A DNA stretch of 64,000 nucleotides from Amycolatopsis taiwanensis DSM 45107 (GCF_000519205.1 NZ_KI912600.1:91073-155072); one strand, 5' to 3'; counted from the stretch's first letter, positions 7,937 through 16,107 are shown. Numbers and translations: made by a program. Notes: generated from the letters alone by a model not told the origin.

Positions 7937-8776
7937 TCAGTCGACGGGTGAGCGGCGTTCGAGGAAGACGGTGTCGTGCCAGGTGCCGTCGCGTTGGGCG
8001 ATGCGTTCGCGGATGCCGACGGTGCGGTAGCCGGCGGCGTGGTGCAGGGCGATGCCGGCGCGGTTCTCGGTGAAGACCGAGGTTTGCAGGGTCCAGAGCC
8101 CGGCGGCGTCGGCAGCCATAACTTGCTTGTACAGCAAGGCTTTCCCGACGCCGCGTCCGCGGTGGCCGTCGGCGACGTAGACCGAGGTTTCCGCGACCCC
8201 GGAGTAGCAGTCGCGGGTGGAAACAGGACTGGCCGCGGTCCAGCCGACGACCTCGCCGTCGATCTCGGCCACCCACCGGTGCTCGGGCAGCCACTTGGCG
8301 TCCAGGGTGGCGCGGCTTGGCACCGTGGTCTCGAAGGTGGCGATCCCGGTGGCAATGCCCTCGCCATAGATGCGGCGCACCGCCCGCCAGTCGCCAGGCT
8401 CCAAGGCGCGCACGGTGACCTCCGCTGGCAGGTTGTCCGGGCAGCAGGGGCGCGGGGCGAGCAGGCCCATGACGGCGTCCGCAGCGTGCGGCAAGCCCGC
8501 GCAGCACGCTGCGTTGACGGTAACGATGGTGGCCGTGCCCTCCTTGCGCACATGCACGAACCCGACGTCGGCGAGCTTGCGCACGTGGTGCGAGGTCGTG
8601 GACTGGCTGGTACCCACGATCTCGGTCAGCGCGCCCACCGTGATGCCTTGAGGACTGGTGGCTACCGCGTGCAGCAGTTTCACCCGCACGGGCTCGGCCA
8701 GGCAGGCAAACCACTCGGCGTAGGTGGCGGCCTCCCCGGTGGGCAGGACCTGGGCTTGCGGCAACGCGATCGGCAT
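7937..8776 (-). CDS. ArsR-type repressor fused to GNAT acetyltransferase (ArsN-like)
   Basis: ATG at 8776 gives 279 aa; a start at 8815 would run into the operator repeats. Residues 1-110 are an ArsR winged helix (AEPVRVKLLHAVATSPQGIT, TSQSTTSHHVRKLADVGFV). Vicinal cysteines C91-C92 in NAACCAGLP and C111-C112 in PRPCCPDN suit As(III)-type thiol binding. Residues about 118-279 are a GNAT of the phosphinothricin/arsinothricin acetyltransferase class: YGEGIATGIATFETTVPSR, SVYVADGHRGRGVGKALLYK, HHAAGYRTVGIRERIAQRDG, WHDTVFLERR. ArsN1 proteins acetylate arsinothricin. The gene diverges from flavoproteins and an efflux pump, as expected for a sensor-enzyme hybrid in a metalloid or herbicide-like resistance locus. 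Confidence 0.85.
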   Translation of the reverse strand: MPIALPQAQVLPTGEAATYAEWFACLAEPVRVKLLHAVATSPQGITVGALTEIVGTSQSTTSHHVRKLADVGFVHVRKEGTATIVTVNAACCAGLPHAADAVMGLLAPRPCCPDNLPAEVTVRALEPGDWRAVRRIYGEGIATGIATFETTVPSRATLDAKWLPEHRWVAEIDGEVVGWTAASPVSTRDCYSGVAETSVYVADGHRGRGVGKALLYKQVMAADAAGLWTLQTSVFTENRAGIALHHAAGYRTVGIRERIAQRDGTWHDTVFLERRSPVD

Positions 8777-8787
8777 GCCGCCAGTGT

Positions 8788-8860
8788 ATCGATCCGTATC
8801 GATGGTTGCATTCATCGAACGTGGTCGATACTCTCGTCGTGTTCAATCGAGGTTGATCGA
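8788..8860. promoter_or_regulatory. Divergent ArsR operator region
   Basis: ATCGAT-CCGT-ATCGAT lies at 8788-8803 and TCAATCGAGGTTGATCGA at 8843-8860, with further TCGA-rich copies between. The sites occupy the gap between the ArsR-GNAT gene and the first flavoprotein gene. TCAA-N6-TTGA spacing is usual for ArsR-family operators, so one repressor could control both directions. Confidence 0.55.
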
Positions 8861-8876
8861 TGAAAGAGGTAGTGGG

Positions 8877-10214
8877 ATGAGCGACTTGCCGGTGGTGGTC
8901 GTCGGAGCCGGGCCGGTGGGCCTGGCCGCTGCGGCGGAGTTGGCCGAGCGGGGACTGCAGCCGTTGGTGCTTGAACGCGGCGGGCAAGCGGGGGCGGCGG
9001 TCGCACAGTGGCATCACGTGCGGCTGTTCTCCCGATGGGCCGAACTGGTGGCCCCGGCCGCAGGCCGGCTGCTGGAGCCCCACGGCTGGCAGCACCCGGA
9101 TCCGGACGGCTATCCGACCGGGGCCCAGTGGGCGCAGCGGTACCTGCGTCCGCTGGCCGAGGCACTGGGCGAGCGGGTCCGGTTCGGCACCGAGGTCGTG
9201 GGGGTGGCCCGGCGTGGCCGTGACCGGGTGGTCGACGACGGGCGGGAGTCCGAGCCGCTGACCGTGCATGTGCGCACCGCCGACGGCGACGAGGCGCGCA
9301 TCATCGCGCGGGCGGTCATCGACGCCTCCGGCACATGGACATCCCCGAACCCGCTCGGTGGGGACGGCCTGCCCGCGATCGGGGAGGCCGCAGCCGGCGA
9401 CCGGATCGCCTACCAGGTCCCAAACCTCGTCGACGCCGCCACAGCCGGCCGGTATGCGGGCAAGCACGTGGTGGTCGCCGGCAGCGGGCACTCCGCGCTG
9501 ACCGCGTTGGTCGCCTTCGCCGAGTTGGCCGAGCAACACCCGTCGACCCGGATCACATGGCTGCTGCGCCGCGGCGTGGTCGGGGCGGTGTTCGGCGGCG
9601 GTGAGGCCGACCAGTTGCCGGCCCGCGGTGCGCTGGGGTTGCGCGCGAAGGCGGCGGTCGAGGCGGGCCACATCTCGGTGGTCACCGGGTTCCGCACCGA
9701 ATCGGTGGTGCGAGACGAGGCGGGGCTGCTGACGTTGGTGTCCGCCGAGGGCCATCGGGTGGAGGCTGTGGACGAGGTCGTGGTCTTGACCGGCTTCCGC
9801 CCGGAACTGTCGTGGCTGTCGGAGGTCCGGCTCGCGCTGGACGCGACGTTGCAGGCGCCGGTGGCGTTGGCGCCGCTGATCGACCCGAACGTGCACTCAT
9901 GCGGCACGGTGTACCCGCACGGGGTCACCGAGTTGTCCCATCCGGAACCCGGGGTGTTTCTGGCAGGCATGAAGAGCTACGGCCGCGCCCCGACGTTTCT
10001 GGCGATGACCGGCTACGAACAGGTGCGCTCGATTGCCGCCGCATTGGCCGGTGACCGGGAATCCGCCGAGCGGGTCGAGCTGGTGTTGCCCGAGACCGGC
10101 GTGTGCGGCGGTGCGGGTCTCTTCGACGGTCCCGCCCGGGAGCGGGACGGCGGGTGCTGCGGCGCACTGGCCGAGCCGCAGCTGCTGACCGTGTCCCCCT
10201 CGGCCACGCGCTGA
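8877..10214 (+). CDS. FAD/NAD(P)-dependent oxidoreductase of ars-locus type, Cys-rich tail
   Basis: ATG at 8877 follows AAAGAGGT and gives 445 aa. The FAD Rossmann motif is VVVVGAGPVGLAAAAELAER at the N-terminus; the NAD(P) motif is HVVVAGSGHSALTALVAFAE in mid-protein; VVVLTGFRPELSWL is the usual ATG-like second FAD contact. The C-terminus carries cysteines in ETGVCGGAGLFDG and GGCCGALAEP, a pattern seen in flavoproteins next to arsenic genes and suggestive of metalloid contact. It is first in a three-gene plus-strand operon with an MFS pump and a second flavoprotein. The catalysed reaction is unknown. Confidence 0.78.
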   Translation: MSDLPVVVVGAGPVGLAAAAELAERGLQPLVLERGGQAGAAVAQWHHVRLFSRWAELVAPAAGRLLEPHGWQHPDPDGYPTGAQWAQRYLRPLAEALGERVRFGTEVVGVARRGRDRVVDDGRESEPLTVHVRTADGDEARIIARAVIDASGTWTSPNPLGGDGLPAIGEAAAGDRIAYQVPNLVDAATAGRYAGKHVVVAGSGHSALTALVAFAELAEQHPSTRITWLLRRGVVGAVFGGGEADQLPARGALGLRAKAAVEAGHISVVTGFRTESVVRDEAGLLTLVSAEGHRVEAVDEVVVLTGFRPELSWLSEVRLALDATLQAPVALAPLIDPNVHSCGTVYPHGVTELSHPEPGVFLAGMKSYGRAPTFLAMTGYEQVRSIAAALAGDRESAERVELVLPETGVCGGAGLFDGPARERDGGCCGALAEPQLLTVSPSATR

Positions 10215-10226
10215 GCGGGGAACGCG

Positions 10227-11441
10227 GTGGCTTTCGGGGCGTTCGCACGGCCGGACGCGGTCAGCCAAGCGGGGTTACGTCGTGTGCTGGTGACCTTGTG
10301 CGTCACCGAGATCACCAGTTGGGGCGCGCTCTACTACGCCTTTCCCGTGCTGGCCGGGGATATCACCGCCGCGACGGGCTGGCCGACCGCGGCGATCACC
10401 GCGGCGTTGTCGGCCAGCCAACTCGTCGCCGCCTTGGTCGGCATCCCGGTCGGCCGGTGGCTGGATCACCATGGCCCGCGTGGGGTGATGACCGCGGGGT
10501 CACTGCTGGCCGTGCCCGCCCTGGTCGCGGTCGCCACCGCGCAGAACCTGGCGTGGTTTCTGGGGGCGTGGCTGCTGGTCGGAATGGCGATGGGCGCGGT
10601 GCTGTACCCGCCGGCCTTCGCTGCTCTGACCCGTTGGCACGGACCGGGCCGCGTCCGCGCGTTGACCATGCTGACCCTCGCCGCCGGGCTGGCCAGCACC
10701 GTGTTCGCCCCGTTGACCGCCGCACTGGCCGCCCACCTGGACTGGCGCGCGACCTACCTCGTGCTGGCGGGCATCCTTGCGCTGGTCACGATTCCCGGGC
10801 ACTGGTTCGGTCTTGTCCTGCCATGGCCGGAACGCCCGAAGGCCGAAGCCGGGTACGAACACGCTCATCCGGGAAAGGTGGCACGCAGCCCGGCGTTCGT
10901 CACGCTCGCGATCGCGTTGAGCCTGGCCGCGTTCGCCACCTTCGCCGTCGTGATCAACCTGGTGCCGCTGCTGGCCGAACGTGGCATTGGCACCGGCATC
11001 GCCTCGGTCGCGCTGGGCCTCGGCGGCGCGGGCCAGGTCCTCGGGCGGCTCGGCTACACCACCCTGACCCGGCGCACCACGGTGCGGGCGCGCACCGCGC
11101 TGATCCTGCTGGCGATGGCGGTCACCACCGCCCTGCTCGGAGTGCTCACCTCCGCAGCCGCGTTGATCGGCGCCGCGATCCTGGCGGGCATGGCACGTGG
11201 TGTGTTCACGTTGCTGCAGGCCACCGCCGTGACCGACCGGTGGGGACCCCGGTACTACGGGCAGCTTTCCGGTCTGCTGTCCGCGCCGTTGACGGTCGCG
11301 ATGGCGCTGGCCCCGTTCGCCGGCGCCGCGCTGGCCGGCCCGCTCGGTGGCTACGCCACCACCTTCCTCGTCCTGAGCACGGTCACCGCCGCCGCTGCCG
11401 TGCTCTCCCTTGCCACGAATCCGGAAAGGAATCTCTCGTGA
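10227..11441 (+). CDS. MFS efflux transporter
   Basis: GTG at 10227, 12 bp after the previous stop, gives 404 aa with 12 membrane segments. The N-terminal LCVTEITSWGALYYAFPVLA and the loop GIPVGRWLDHHGPRGVMTAG with DxxGxR-like signature are typical of MFS. Its stop overlaps the GTG start of the next flavoprotein (GTGA at 11438-11441), so the three genes are one translation-coupled operon. By context it probably exports the product of the flavoproteins or of the acetyltransferase. Confidence 0.82.
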   Translation: MAFGAFARPDAVSQAGLRRVLVTLCVTEITSWGALYYAFPVLAGDITAATGWPTAAITAALSASQLVAALVGIPVGRWLDHHGPRGVMTAGSLLAVPALVAVATAQNLAWFLGAWLLVGMAMGAVLYPPAFAALTRWHGPGRVRALTMLTLAAGLASTVFAPLTAALAAHLDWRATYLVLAGILALVTIPGHWFGLVLPWPERPKAEAGYEHAHPGKVARSPAFVTLAIALSLAAFATFAVVINLVPLLAERGIGTGIASVALGLGGAGQVLGRLGYTTLTRRTTVRARTALILLAMAVTTALLGVLTSAAALIGAAILAGMARGVFTLLQATAVTDRWGPRYYGQLSGLLSAPLTVAMALAPFAGAALAGPLGGYATTFLVLSTVTAAAAVLSLATNPERNLS

Positions 11442-12487
11442 CCGATGTCGATGCTCTGGTGATCGGCGGTGGGCAGTCCGGCCTCGCCGCCGCCCACGCC
11501 CTGCGGCGAGCCGGCCGGGTACCGGTGGTCCTCGAAACCGGCCCGGAACCGGTGGGGTCGTGGTCGTCCTACTACGACAGCCTCACCTTGTTCTCCCCGG
11601 CCCGCTACAGCGCCCTGCCTGGCATGGCCTTCCCCGGCGATCCCTGGCACTACCCGCATCGTGACGAGGTGATCGACTACCTGCGCCGCTACGCCAAGAA
11701 CCTCGACGCCGAGATCCGCACCGGCCACCGCGTCGAGCGCATTCGCCGCGACGGCAAACGATTCGTGGCCGATGTCCACAATGGTGAGACAGTGGGTGCG
11801 CCTGTGGTGATCGCGGCGACCGGTGCATTCGGCCGTCCCTACCGGCCGAACCTGCCGGGACTGGACTCGTTCACCGGCACCGTGCTGCACGCTGCCGACT
11901 ACCGCGAACCCACCGGTTTCGCCGGGCAGCGGATCGTCGTGGTGGGTGCGGCGAACTCGGCGGTGCAGATCGGGGCCGAACTCGCCGGGCACGCCCGGGT
12001 CACGCTGGCCGCCCGGCACCCGATCAAGTTCGCACCACAGCTCATTCTGGGGCGGGACGTGCACTTCTGGTCCGTGGCCAGCGGATTCGACCACCTACCG
12101 ATCGGACACCTGATGCGCAACCCGCCGCACATGCCGGTCAACGACGACGGCCGCTACCGCCGCGCCATCAACGCGGGCAACCCGGACCAGCGACGGATGT
12201 TCACCGCCATCGAGGGCAGCCGGCTCACCTGGCCGGATGGCACCCGGGAGCACGTCGACACGATCGTCCTTGCCACGGGCTACCGCCCGGAACTGTCCTA
12301 CTTGGACTCGACTGGGGCACTCGGCGGCAACGGGCTGGCCTATCAGAAGCGCGGGCTGTCCACGACCGTGCCGGGGCTGGGCTACGTCGGACTGGAATGG
12401 CAGCGCAGCTTCGCTTCCGCCACGCTGCGAGGAGTCGGCCGGGACGCCCGTTATGTCGCCGCGCGACTCCTGCGCGTCCGCCCCTGA
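11438..12487 (+). CDS. arsO: ArsO-like flavin-binding monooxygenase
   Basis: The GTG at 11438 overlaps the MFS stop; the open frame extends far upstream but only as antisense-free shadow of the MFS gene, so 11438 is the start. The 349-aa protein shows FAD motif ALVIGGGQSGLAAAHALRRA, the SYYDSLTLFSPARYSALPGM block, NAD(P) motif RIVVVGAANSAVQIGAELAG, and the flavin monooxygenase end TIVLATGYRPELSYLDSTGA. This matches the putative flavin monooxygenase ArsO found in ars operons. Its true substrate is not established even in known operons. Confidence 0.75.
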   Translation: MTDVDALVIGGGQSGLAAAHALRRAGRVPVVLETGPEPVGSWSSYYDSLTLFSPARYSALPGMAFPGDPWHYPHRDEVIDYLRRYAKNLDAEIRTGHRVERIRRDGKRFVADVHNGETVGAPVVIAATGAFGRPYRPNLPGLDSFTGTVLHAADYREPTGFAGQRIVVVGAANSAVQIGAELAGHARVTLAARHPIKFAPQLILGRDVHFWSVASGFDHLPIGHLMRNPPHMPVNDDGRYRRAINAGNPDQRRMFTAIEGSRLTWPDGTREHVDTIVLATGYRPELSYLDSTGALGGNGLAYQKRGLSTTVPGLGYVGLEWQRSFASATLRGVGRDARYVAARLLRVRP

Positions 12488-12564
12488 CCTCCAGGCCCCG
12501 TACCCCAGCAGGTACAGGCGCGGCTCGTCGACCGATCGCGTGCCCACGGTCAACTGGAGACGCG

Positions 12565-12601
12565 CCGCCCCGACCGGCCGGTACCGTCGCGGTCGGGGCG
12601 G
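12565..12601. terminator. Strong hairpin, likely bidirectional terminator
   Basis: CCGCCCCGACCG (12565-12576) and CGGTCGGGGCGG (12590-12601) form a perfect 12-bp stem with a 13-nt loop, 77 bp past the flavoprotein stop. There is no strong U run, as usual in high-GC actinobacteria. Confidence 0.6.
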
Positions 12602-12620
12602 TTGTGCAGCTGCTGGCACC

Positions 12621-12790
12621 GTATTGGCGTGCAGCGTCTTCTCCTTGGAGCCGAAGGCGTCGAACAGGTCCAGGGCCAGTTGCCGGCCGATGGCGATCAC
12701 CCCTCCCGCGTAGCCGACCGGGCCGCCGACCTCGGGCAGCGAAAGGAGGCAGTGAATCGCATGGTCGTGCCTTTCGGGAGTGCTCGTGAA
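12621..12790 (-). pseudogene. Alpha/beta hydrolase (dienelactone hydrolase-like) remnant
   Basis: The minus strand reads LSLPEVGGPVGYAGGVIAIG directly followed by RQLALDLFDAFGSKEKTLHAN. The first piece resembles the nucleophile-elbow region of small DLH-like esterases and the second the region before the catalytic histidine (family pattern SKEKTLHAN-GxH). About 80 residues normally separate them, and the histidine itself is missing. No start or usable frame surrounds the fragment. Between it and the TetR terminator (12791-12938) nothing else was recognised. Confidence 0.45.
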
Positions 12791-12938
12791 CGGCGCTCCC
12801 GGACGACCTATCGTCCTACCGTGACCCTCGAGGGGAGCACCCATGTCGATACGTTCACGGGTACCACCTGCTCGTTCTCTCGCACGGTCTCCGGCAAAGT
12901 AGCAGTGGCCGCCGTGGTCCGCCACCAGTTTCTGCGGA

Positions 12939-12965
12939 GGCTCCGTGGCCGGACTCCACGGAGCC
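12939..12965 (-). terminator. Terminator hairpin of the TetR gene
   Basis: GGCTCCGTGG (12939-12948) pairs with CCACGGAGCC (12956-12965), a perfect 10-bp stem with a 7-nt loop. It lies 7 bp past the TetR stop on the minus strand. Confidence 0.6.
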
Positions 12966-12971
12966 GCTCGC

Positions 12972-13550
12972 CTAGGTCGACGGCGTATTCGTCAGGTGCC
13001 TCATCGCCGCCAGGGTCTGGTTGATGGTGTCCGGGAGGTCCGGATCGCCGTGCTGGTTGAGCCAGCGGGTCACCGCTATCCGGAACGTGGTCACGGCGAT
13101 CTCGGCCGCCAGCCGGGCGGTCAGGTCGTCGACGCCGCGGTCGCGGAAGCCCTGCTCCAGGGCCTCTGACATAAGCGAGAACTTGCGCAGCTCGCGCTCA
13201 TGCAGGGCGGGTTCGGCGTCGATCACGGCCCGTCGGCGTAGCAGGTAGTCGAGGCTGCGGCCCTCGAAGATCTTGGCCGCGGTCGGGGCCAGGGCCTCGG
13301 TGATCAGTTCCAGCGGGCCCAGCGACGGCGGGGCCTCGGCCATGAGGCGGGCCACCCGCTCGGGCACCAACTCCTCGCCGGCGAACAGCACCTCACGCTT
13401 GTCGGCGAAGTGCCGGAAGAACGTACGGGTCGTGAGCCCGGCCCGCGCCGTGATCTGCGGCACGGTGGTCTCGGTGAAGCCCTGCTCGAGGAAGAGATCG
13501 AGCGCGGCCTGCTCGAGCCGTTCTCGCGCACCCGGCTGCCATCGACCCAT
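12972..13550 (-). CDS. TetR family transcriptional regulator
   Basis: ATG at 13550 gives 192 aa beginning MGRWQPGARERLEQAALDLF. A longer start at 13604 is rejected because it lies inside an operator palindrome. The HTH is QGFTETTVPQITARAGLTTR with TFFRHFADKREVLF as recognition/trailing helix. The C-terminal domain resembles the AcrR-like C-terminus of actinobacterial regulators (GRSLDYLLRRRAVIDAEPAL, AVTRWLN). It diverges from the saccharopine dehydrogenase-like gene and probably represses it through the paired sites at 13567-13614. Confidence 0.88.
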   Translation of the reverse strand: MGRWQPGARERLEQAALDLFLEQGFTETTVPQITARAGLTTRTFFRHFADKREVLFAGEELVPERVARLMAEAPPSLGPLELITEALAPTAAKIFEGRSLDYLLRRRAVIDAEPALHERELRKFSLMSEALEQGFRDRGVDDLTARLAAEIAVTTFRIAVTRWLNQHGDPDLPDTINQTLAAMRHLTNTPST

Positions 13551-13566
13551 GCGGCAAATTCTAGTG

Positions 13567-13614
13567 ATGACACGTCGTGTCATGCTATGCAATAGTGATG
13601 ACACGACATGTCAT
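13567..13614. promoter_or_regulatory. Paired TetR operators
   Basis: ATGACACGTCGTGTCAT (13567-13583) and ATGACACGACATGTCAT (13598-13614) are near-identical palindromes with centres 31 bp apart, three helical turns. They fill the gap between the TetR gene and the divergent oxidoreductase gene. Confidence 0.75.
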
Positions 13615-13631
13615 GACTGACGGAGGGGAAC

Positions 13632-14687
13632 ATGGCGGGTGAGATCTGGGTGCTCGGCGCGACCGGACGGGTCGGCCGGGAGGCGGTGGAGCGTCTGCGG
13701 CAGGCGGGCGCCGAAGTGGTGGTGGCCGGCCGCGATCGGGAGCGGCTGACCCGGGTGAGTCCGGACGCCCGGGCGGTGACCGGCTCGCTCGACGAGGTCT
13801 GCGCGCGGCTGGCCACCGAGGCGCCGACCGTCGTGATCAACACGGTGGGCCCGTTTGCGGTCACGGCTCCGCAGGTCGCGCAAGCCTGCCCGCCAGGCAC
13901 CCACTACGTCGACGTCGCCGACGAACTGAGCGCGTTCGAGCTGCTCCACGGCATGGACCGGGAGGTGGCGGCGACCGGTCGCACGCTGGTCTCCGGGGCG
14001 GGCTTCGGCGTGCTCGCGACCGAGAGCATCCTGCTGCATCTGCTGGCGGTCGAGGAAAAGCCTTCGCGAGTACGCGTCGACGCCGTCGCGTCGGTCGCGA
14101 TCGAACCCGGCGCTCTCGGCGAAGCCCTGGCCGCCACCATCGTGCACGCGTTGCTCGACGGCGGCCGCGAGGTCCGGCAGGGCCGCATGGTCCGCGCCCG
14201 GGCCGGCCGTGCCGCCGAGCGATTGACCACCCCCGACGGCGACGTGGTCACCACCGCTTCTCTGGGCGGCGGCGAGCTCTTCGCGGCCTGGCAGGCCAGC
14301 GGTGCCCCGTCGGTGATCGGCGCCTCGGCTCTCGCCCCGGCCAACCCGGCCGTCCGAGCGGTTCTGCCGGCGATCGGTGGCGTGCTGCGTTTGCCCGGCC
14401 TGGCCGGCTTCGCCACTCGGCGGCTCTCCCGCATCACGACGACCACGGCCAAGGAGCGCCCGCGCCGATCGTCCTGGGGCCGCGCCCGAGTCGAATGGCC
14501 GTCCGGTCGCGTGCGTGAGGGCTGGCTGCGCACCGGCGAGGGCATGACGTTCACGGTCGGCGCCGTCACCGAGGTGGCCCAGCGCCTGGCCAAGGGCGAG
14601 GGCCGCCCCGGTGCGTTCACCCCGGCCAGGCTTTTCGGCCCCGAGGTGGCGCTGGCCGCCGGCGCCGAGTTCGTGGTCACGGACTGA
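13632..14687 (+). CDS. Saccharopine dehydrogenase-like NAD(P)-binding protein
   Basis: A 351-aa protein starting 17 bp after the second TetR site. The N-terminal Rossmann motif is IWVLGATGRVGREAVERLRQ, followed by VVVAGRDRERL and VVINTVGPFAVTAPQVAQAC. HYVDVADELSAFELLHGMDR is the conserved block of the saccharopine dehydrogenase / trans-acting enoyl reductase superfamily. Members act on very different substrates, so only a reductase role is safe. Regulation by the divergent TetR is likely. Confidence 0.8.
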   Translation: MAGEIWVLGATGRVGREAVERLRQAGAEVVVAGRDRERLTRVSPDARAVTGSLDEVCARLATEAPTVVINTVGPFAVTAPQVAQACPPGTHYVDVADELSAFELLHGMDREVAATGRTLVSGAGFGVLATESILLHLLAVEEKPSRVRVDAVASVAIEPGALGEALAATIVHALLDGGREVRQGRMVRARAGRAAERLTTPDGDVVTTASLGGGELFAAWQASGAPSVIGASALAPANPAVRAVLPAIGGVLRLPGLAGFATRRLSRITTTTAKERPRRSSWGRARVEWPSGRVREGWLRTGEGMTFTVGAVTEVAQRLAKGEGRPGAFTPARLFGPEVALAAGAEFVVTD

Positions 14688-14737
14688 AGGCAGGCGTTAG
14701 GCTCCAGGGAGTCCTATCGTGCCGATGAGCGGGTCAC

Positions 14738-15478
14738 TCAGCCTTGCCGGGTCGGTCGAATAGTCAGGTCCCCGATTTCGACGTCGTCGGGTTGGTCGAT
14801 CACGAATGCGATGGCCCGAGCCACTGCCGTGGGGTCGATACCGAGCTCGGCCATGTGCTGCCTGGCCTGCTCACGCACGGCAGGATCGTCGACGGCGTTG
14901 TCGATGAGCTCGGTGCGGACGTAGCCCGGGGAGATCGACGTCGTCCGCAGAACCCCGTCGGTGCTCTCTTGCCGCAGACCCTCCAGGAGCGTGCGTACCG
15001 CGTTCTTCGTCCCGGCGTACACCGCCTGGGTGGGGACGATCTTCAGTCCGGAGGTCGAGACGACAGTGACGAGGTGACCACTGCCCTGACGGCGGAACAC
15101 TGGCAAGGCCGCGGCGATCCCGTGCAGGATCCCCTTGACGTTCACGTCGACCATCGCCGACCAGCCCTCGACGTCCAGGTCGGCGACGGGGCTGATCCTG
15201 CTGATCCCGGCATTGCCCACCAAGACGTCCAGACGGCCGAAGCGCTCGACGGCGACGGTGACGAGCGACTGGAGGTCGTCGGGATTGGTGACGTCCACGC
15301 GCGTGGCGGCCGCCTTGCCACCGGCGGCTTCGATCTCGGCAGCCAGCCGGTCCAGCCGGTCGGTGCGGCGGGCGCCGAGGACGACGGCCGCACCGAGTGC
15401 GGCGAGGTGGCGAGCTGTTGCTTCACCAATTCCGCTGCTGGCGCCAGTGATGGCAACGACCTTGCCGTGGATGGTCAT
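14738..15478 (-). CDS. SDR family oxidoreductase
   Basis: The 246-aa classical short-chain dehydrogenase has the cofactor motif ITGASSGIGEATARHLAALG, the NAG strand VLVGNAGISRIS, catalytic serine in TVVSTSGLK, and Tyr-Lys in AVYAGTKNAVRTLLEGLRQE. The basic pair ARRTDR after the second strand suggests NADP preference. It diverges from a TetR gene with two copies of the same operator between them, a common actinobacterial pair for detoxification of reactive carbonyls or xenobiotics. Confidence 0.9.
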   Translation of the reverse strand: MTIHGKVVAITGASSGIGEATARHLAALGAAVVLGARRTDRLDRLAAEIEAAGGKAAATRVDVTNPDDLQSLVTVAVERFGRLDVLVGNAGISRISPVADLDVEGWSAMVDVNVKGILHGIAAALPVFRRQGSGHLVTVVSTSGLKIVPTQAVYAGTKNAVRTLLEGLRQESTDGVLRTTSISPGYVRTELIDNAVDDPAVREQARQHMAELGIDPTAVARAIAFVIDQPDDVEIGDLTIRPTRQG

Positions 15479-15498
15479 GAAGATCCTCTGCCTAGAAT

Positions 15499-15543
15499 GG
15501 ACACATGTCCGGTTACTCCCATGACCTTAACGGACACATGTCC
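15499..15543. promoter_or_regulatory. Two identical TetR operators overlapping start codons
   Basis: GGACACATGTCC occurs at 15499-15510 and 15532-15543, each followed by GGTT, so a 16-bp direct repeat of a perfect palindrome with 33-bp period. The ATG inside each palindrome is in the frame of the TetR gene. Confidence 0.75.
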
Positions 15544-16107
15544 GGTTCTGTCAAGAACGCCGGACCCCGGCGTGCGGACGCACAGCGCAACCGCGAACGG
15601 ATCCTTCAAGCGGCGCGCGATCTCGTGCACGAGCCGGGAGAGCTGAAACTCAACGCGGTCGCGAAGGCCTGCGGCATCGGGCAGGGCACGCTGTACCGGC
15701 ACTTCCCGACACGTGAGGACCTCCTCGCCGAGGTGTACCGCCGTGATGTGGACGAGCTGGTCGCCGCGGCTCCGCGTCTGCTGGCAACTCACCAGCCACT
15801 GGATGCGTTGGCGGCGTGGTTCGACCGGGTCGCCGCCTACGCCCGGGTCAAGCGCGACGTATTCGCCGCCGTCGAAGCAGCGACGTGGCAGGACCTCGCC
15901 GCCCACAGCCTCGGCCCGATTGGTCAGGCGGTGGAACTGCTGCTGGCCGCCGGCCGCTCGGCCGGCAGCATCCGCGCCGACGCCGAAGCCCGCGACGTCA
16001 TCGTGCTCATCAGCTGGTTATCGCGGCTGGACGACGCCGAACTCGACGCGCGAGGGCCACGGTTGCTGTCGATCCTCGTCGACGGTCTCCGCGCACACCG
16101 TCGCTGA
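15538..16107 (+). CDS. TetR family transcriptional regulator
   Basis: ATG at 15538 gives 189 aa; ATG at 15505 would add 11 residues. Both ATGs lie inside operator palindromes. The protein begins with ADAQRNRERILQAARDLVHE, then HTH NAVAKACGIGQGTLYRHFPT and REDLLAEVYRRDVDEL. The C-terminal domain matches the SbtR-like TetR_C group (AWFDRVAAYARVKRDVFAAV). Binding at its own start codon would block transcription and perhaps leaderless translation of itself, and the divergent SDR gene. Confidence 0.85.
   Translation: MSGSVKNAGPRRADAQRNRERILQAARDLVHEPGELKLNAVAKACGIGQGTLYRHFPTREDLLAEVYRRDVDELVAAAPRLLATHQPLDALAAWFDRVAAYARVKRDVFAAVEAATWQDLAAHSLGPIGQAVELLLAAGRSAGSIRADAEARDVIVLISWLSRLDDAELDARGPRLLSILVDGLRAHRR

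Noticed and set aside
7734-9896. 720-aa open frame on the minus strand
   Set aside because: Covers the ArsR-GNAT gene and the flavoprotein gene in the wrong frames and spans the divergent promoter; no domain content.
10103-11437. N-terminal 445 codons of the long frame ending at 12487
   Set aside because: This part is out of frame with the MFS gene; only the portion from GTG 11438 has flavoprotein motifs.
13551-13604. Longer N-terminus of the TetR protein
   Set aside because: The added codons lie inside the two operator palindromes, so ATG 13550 is preferred.
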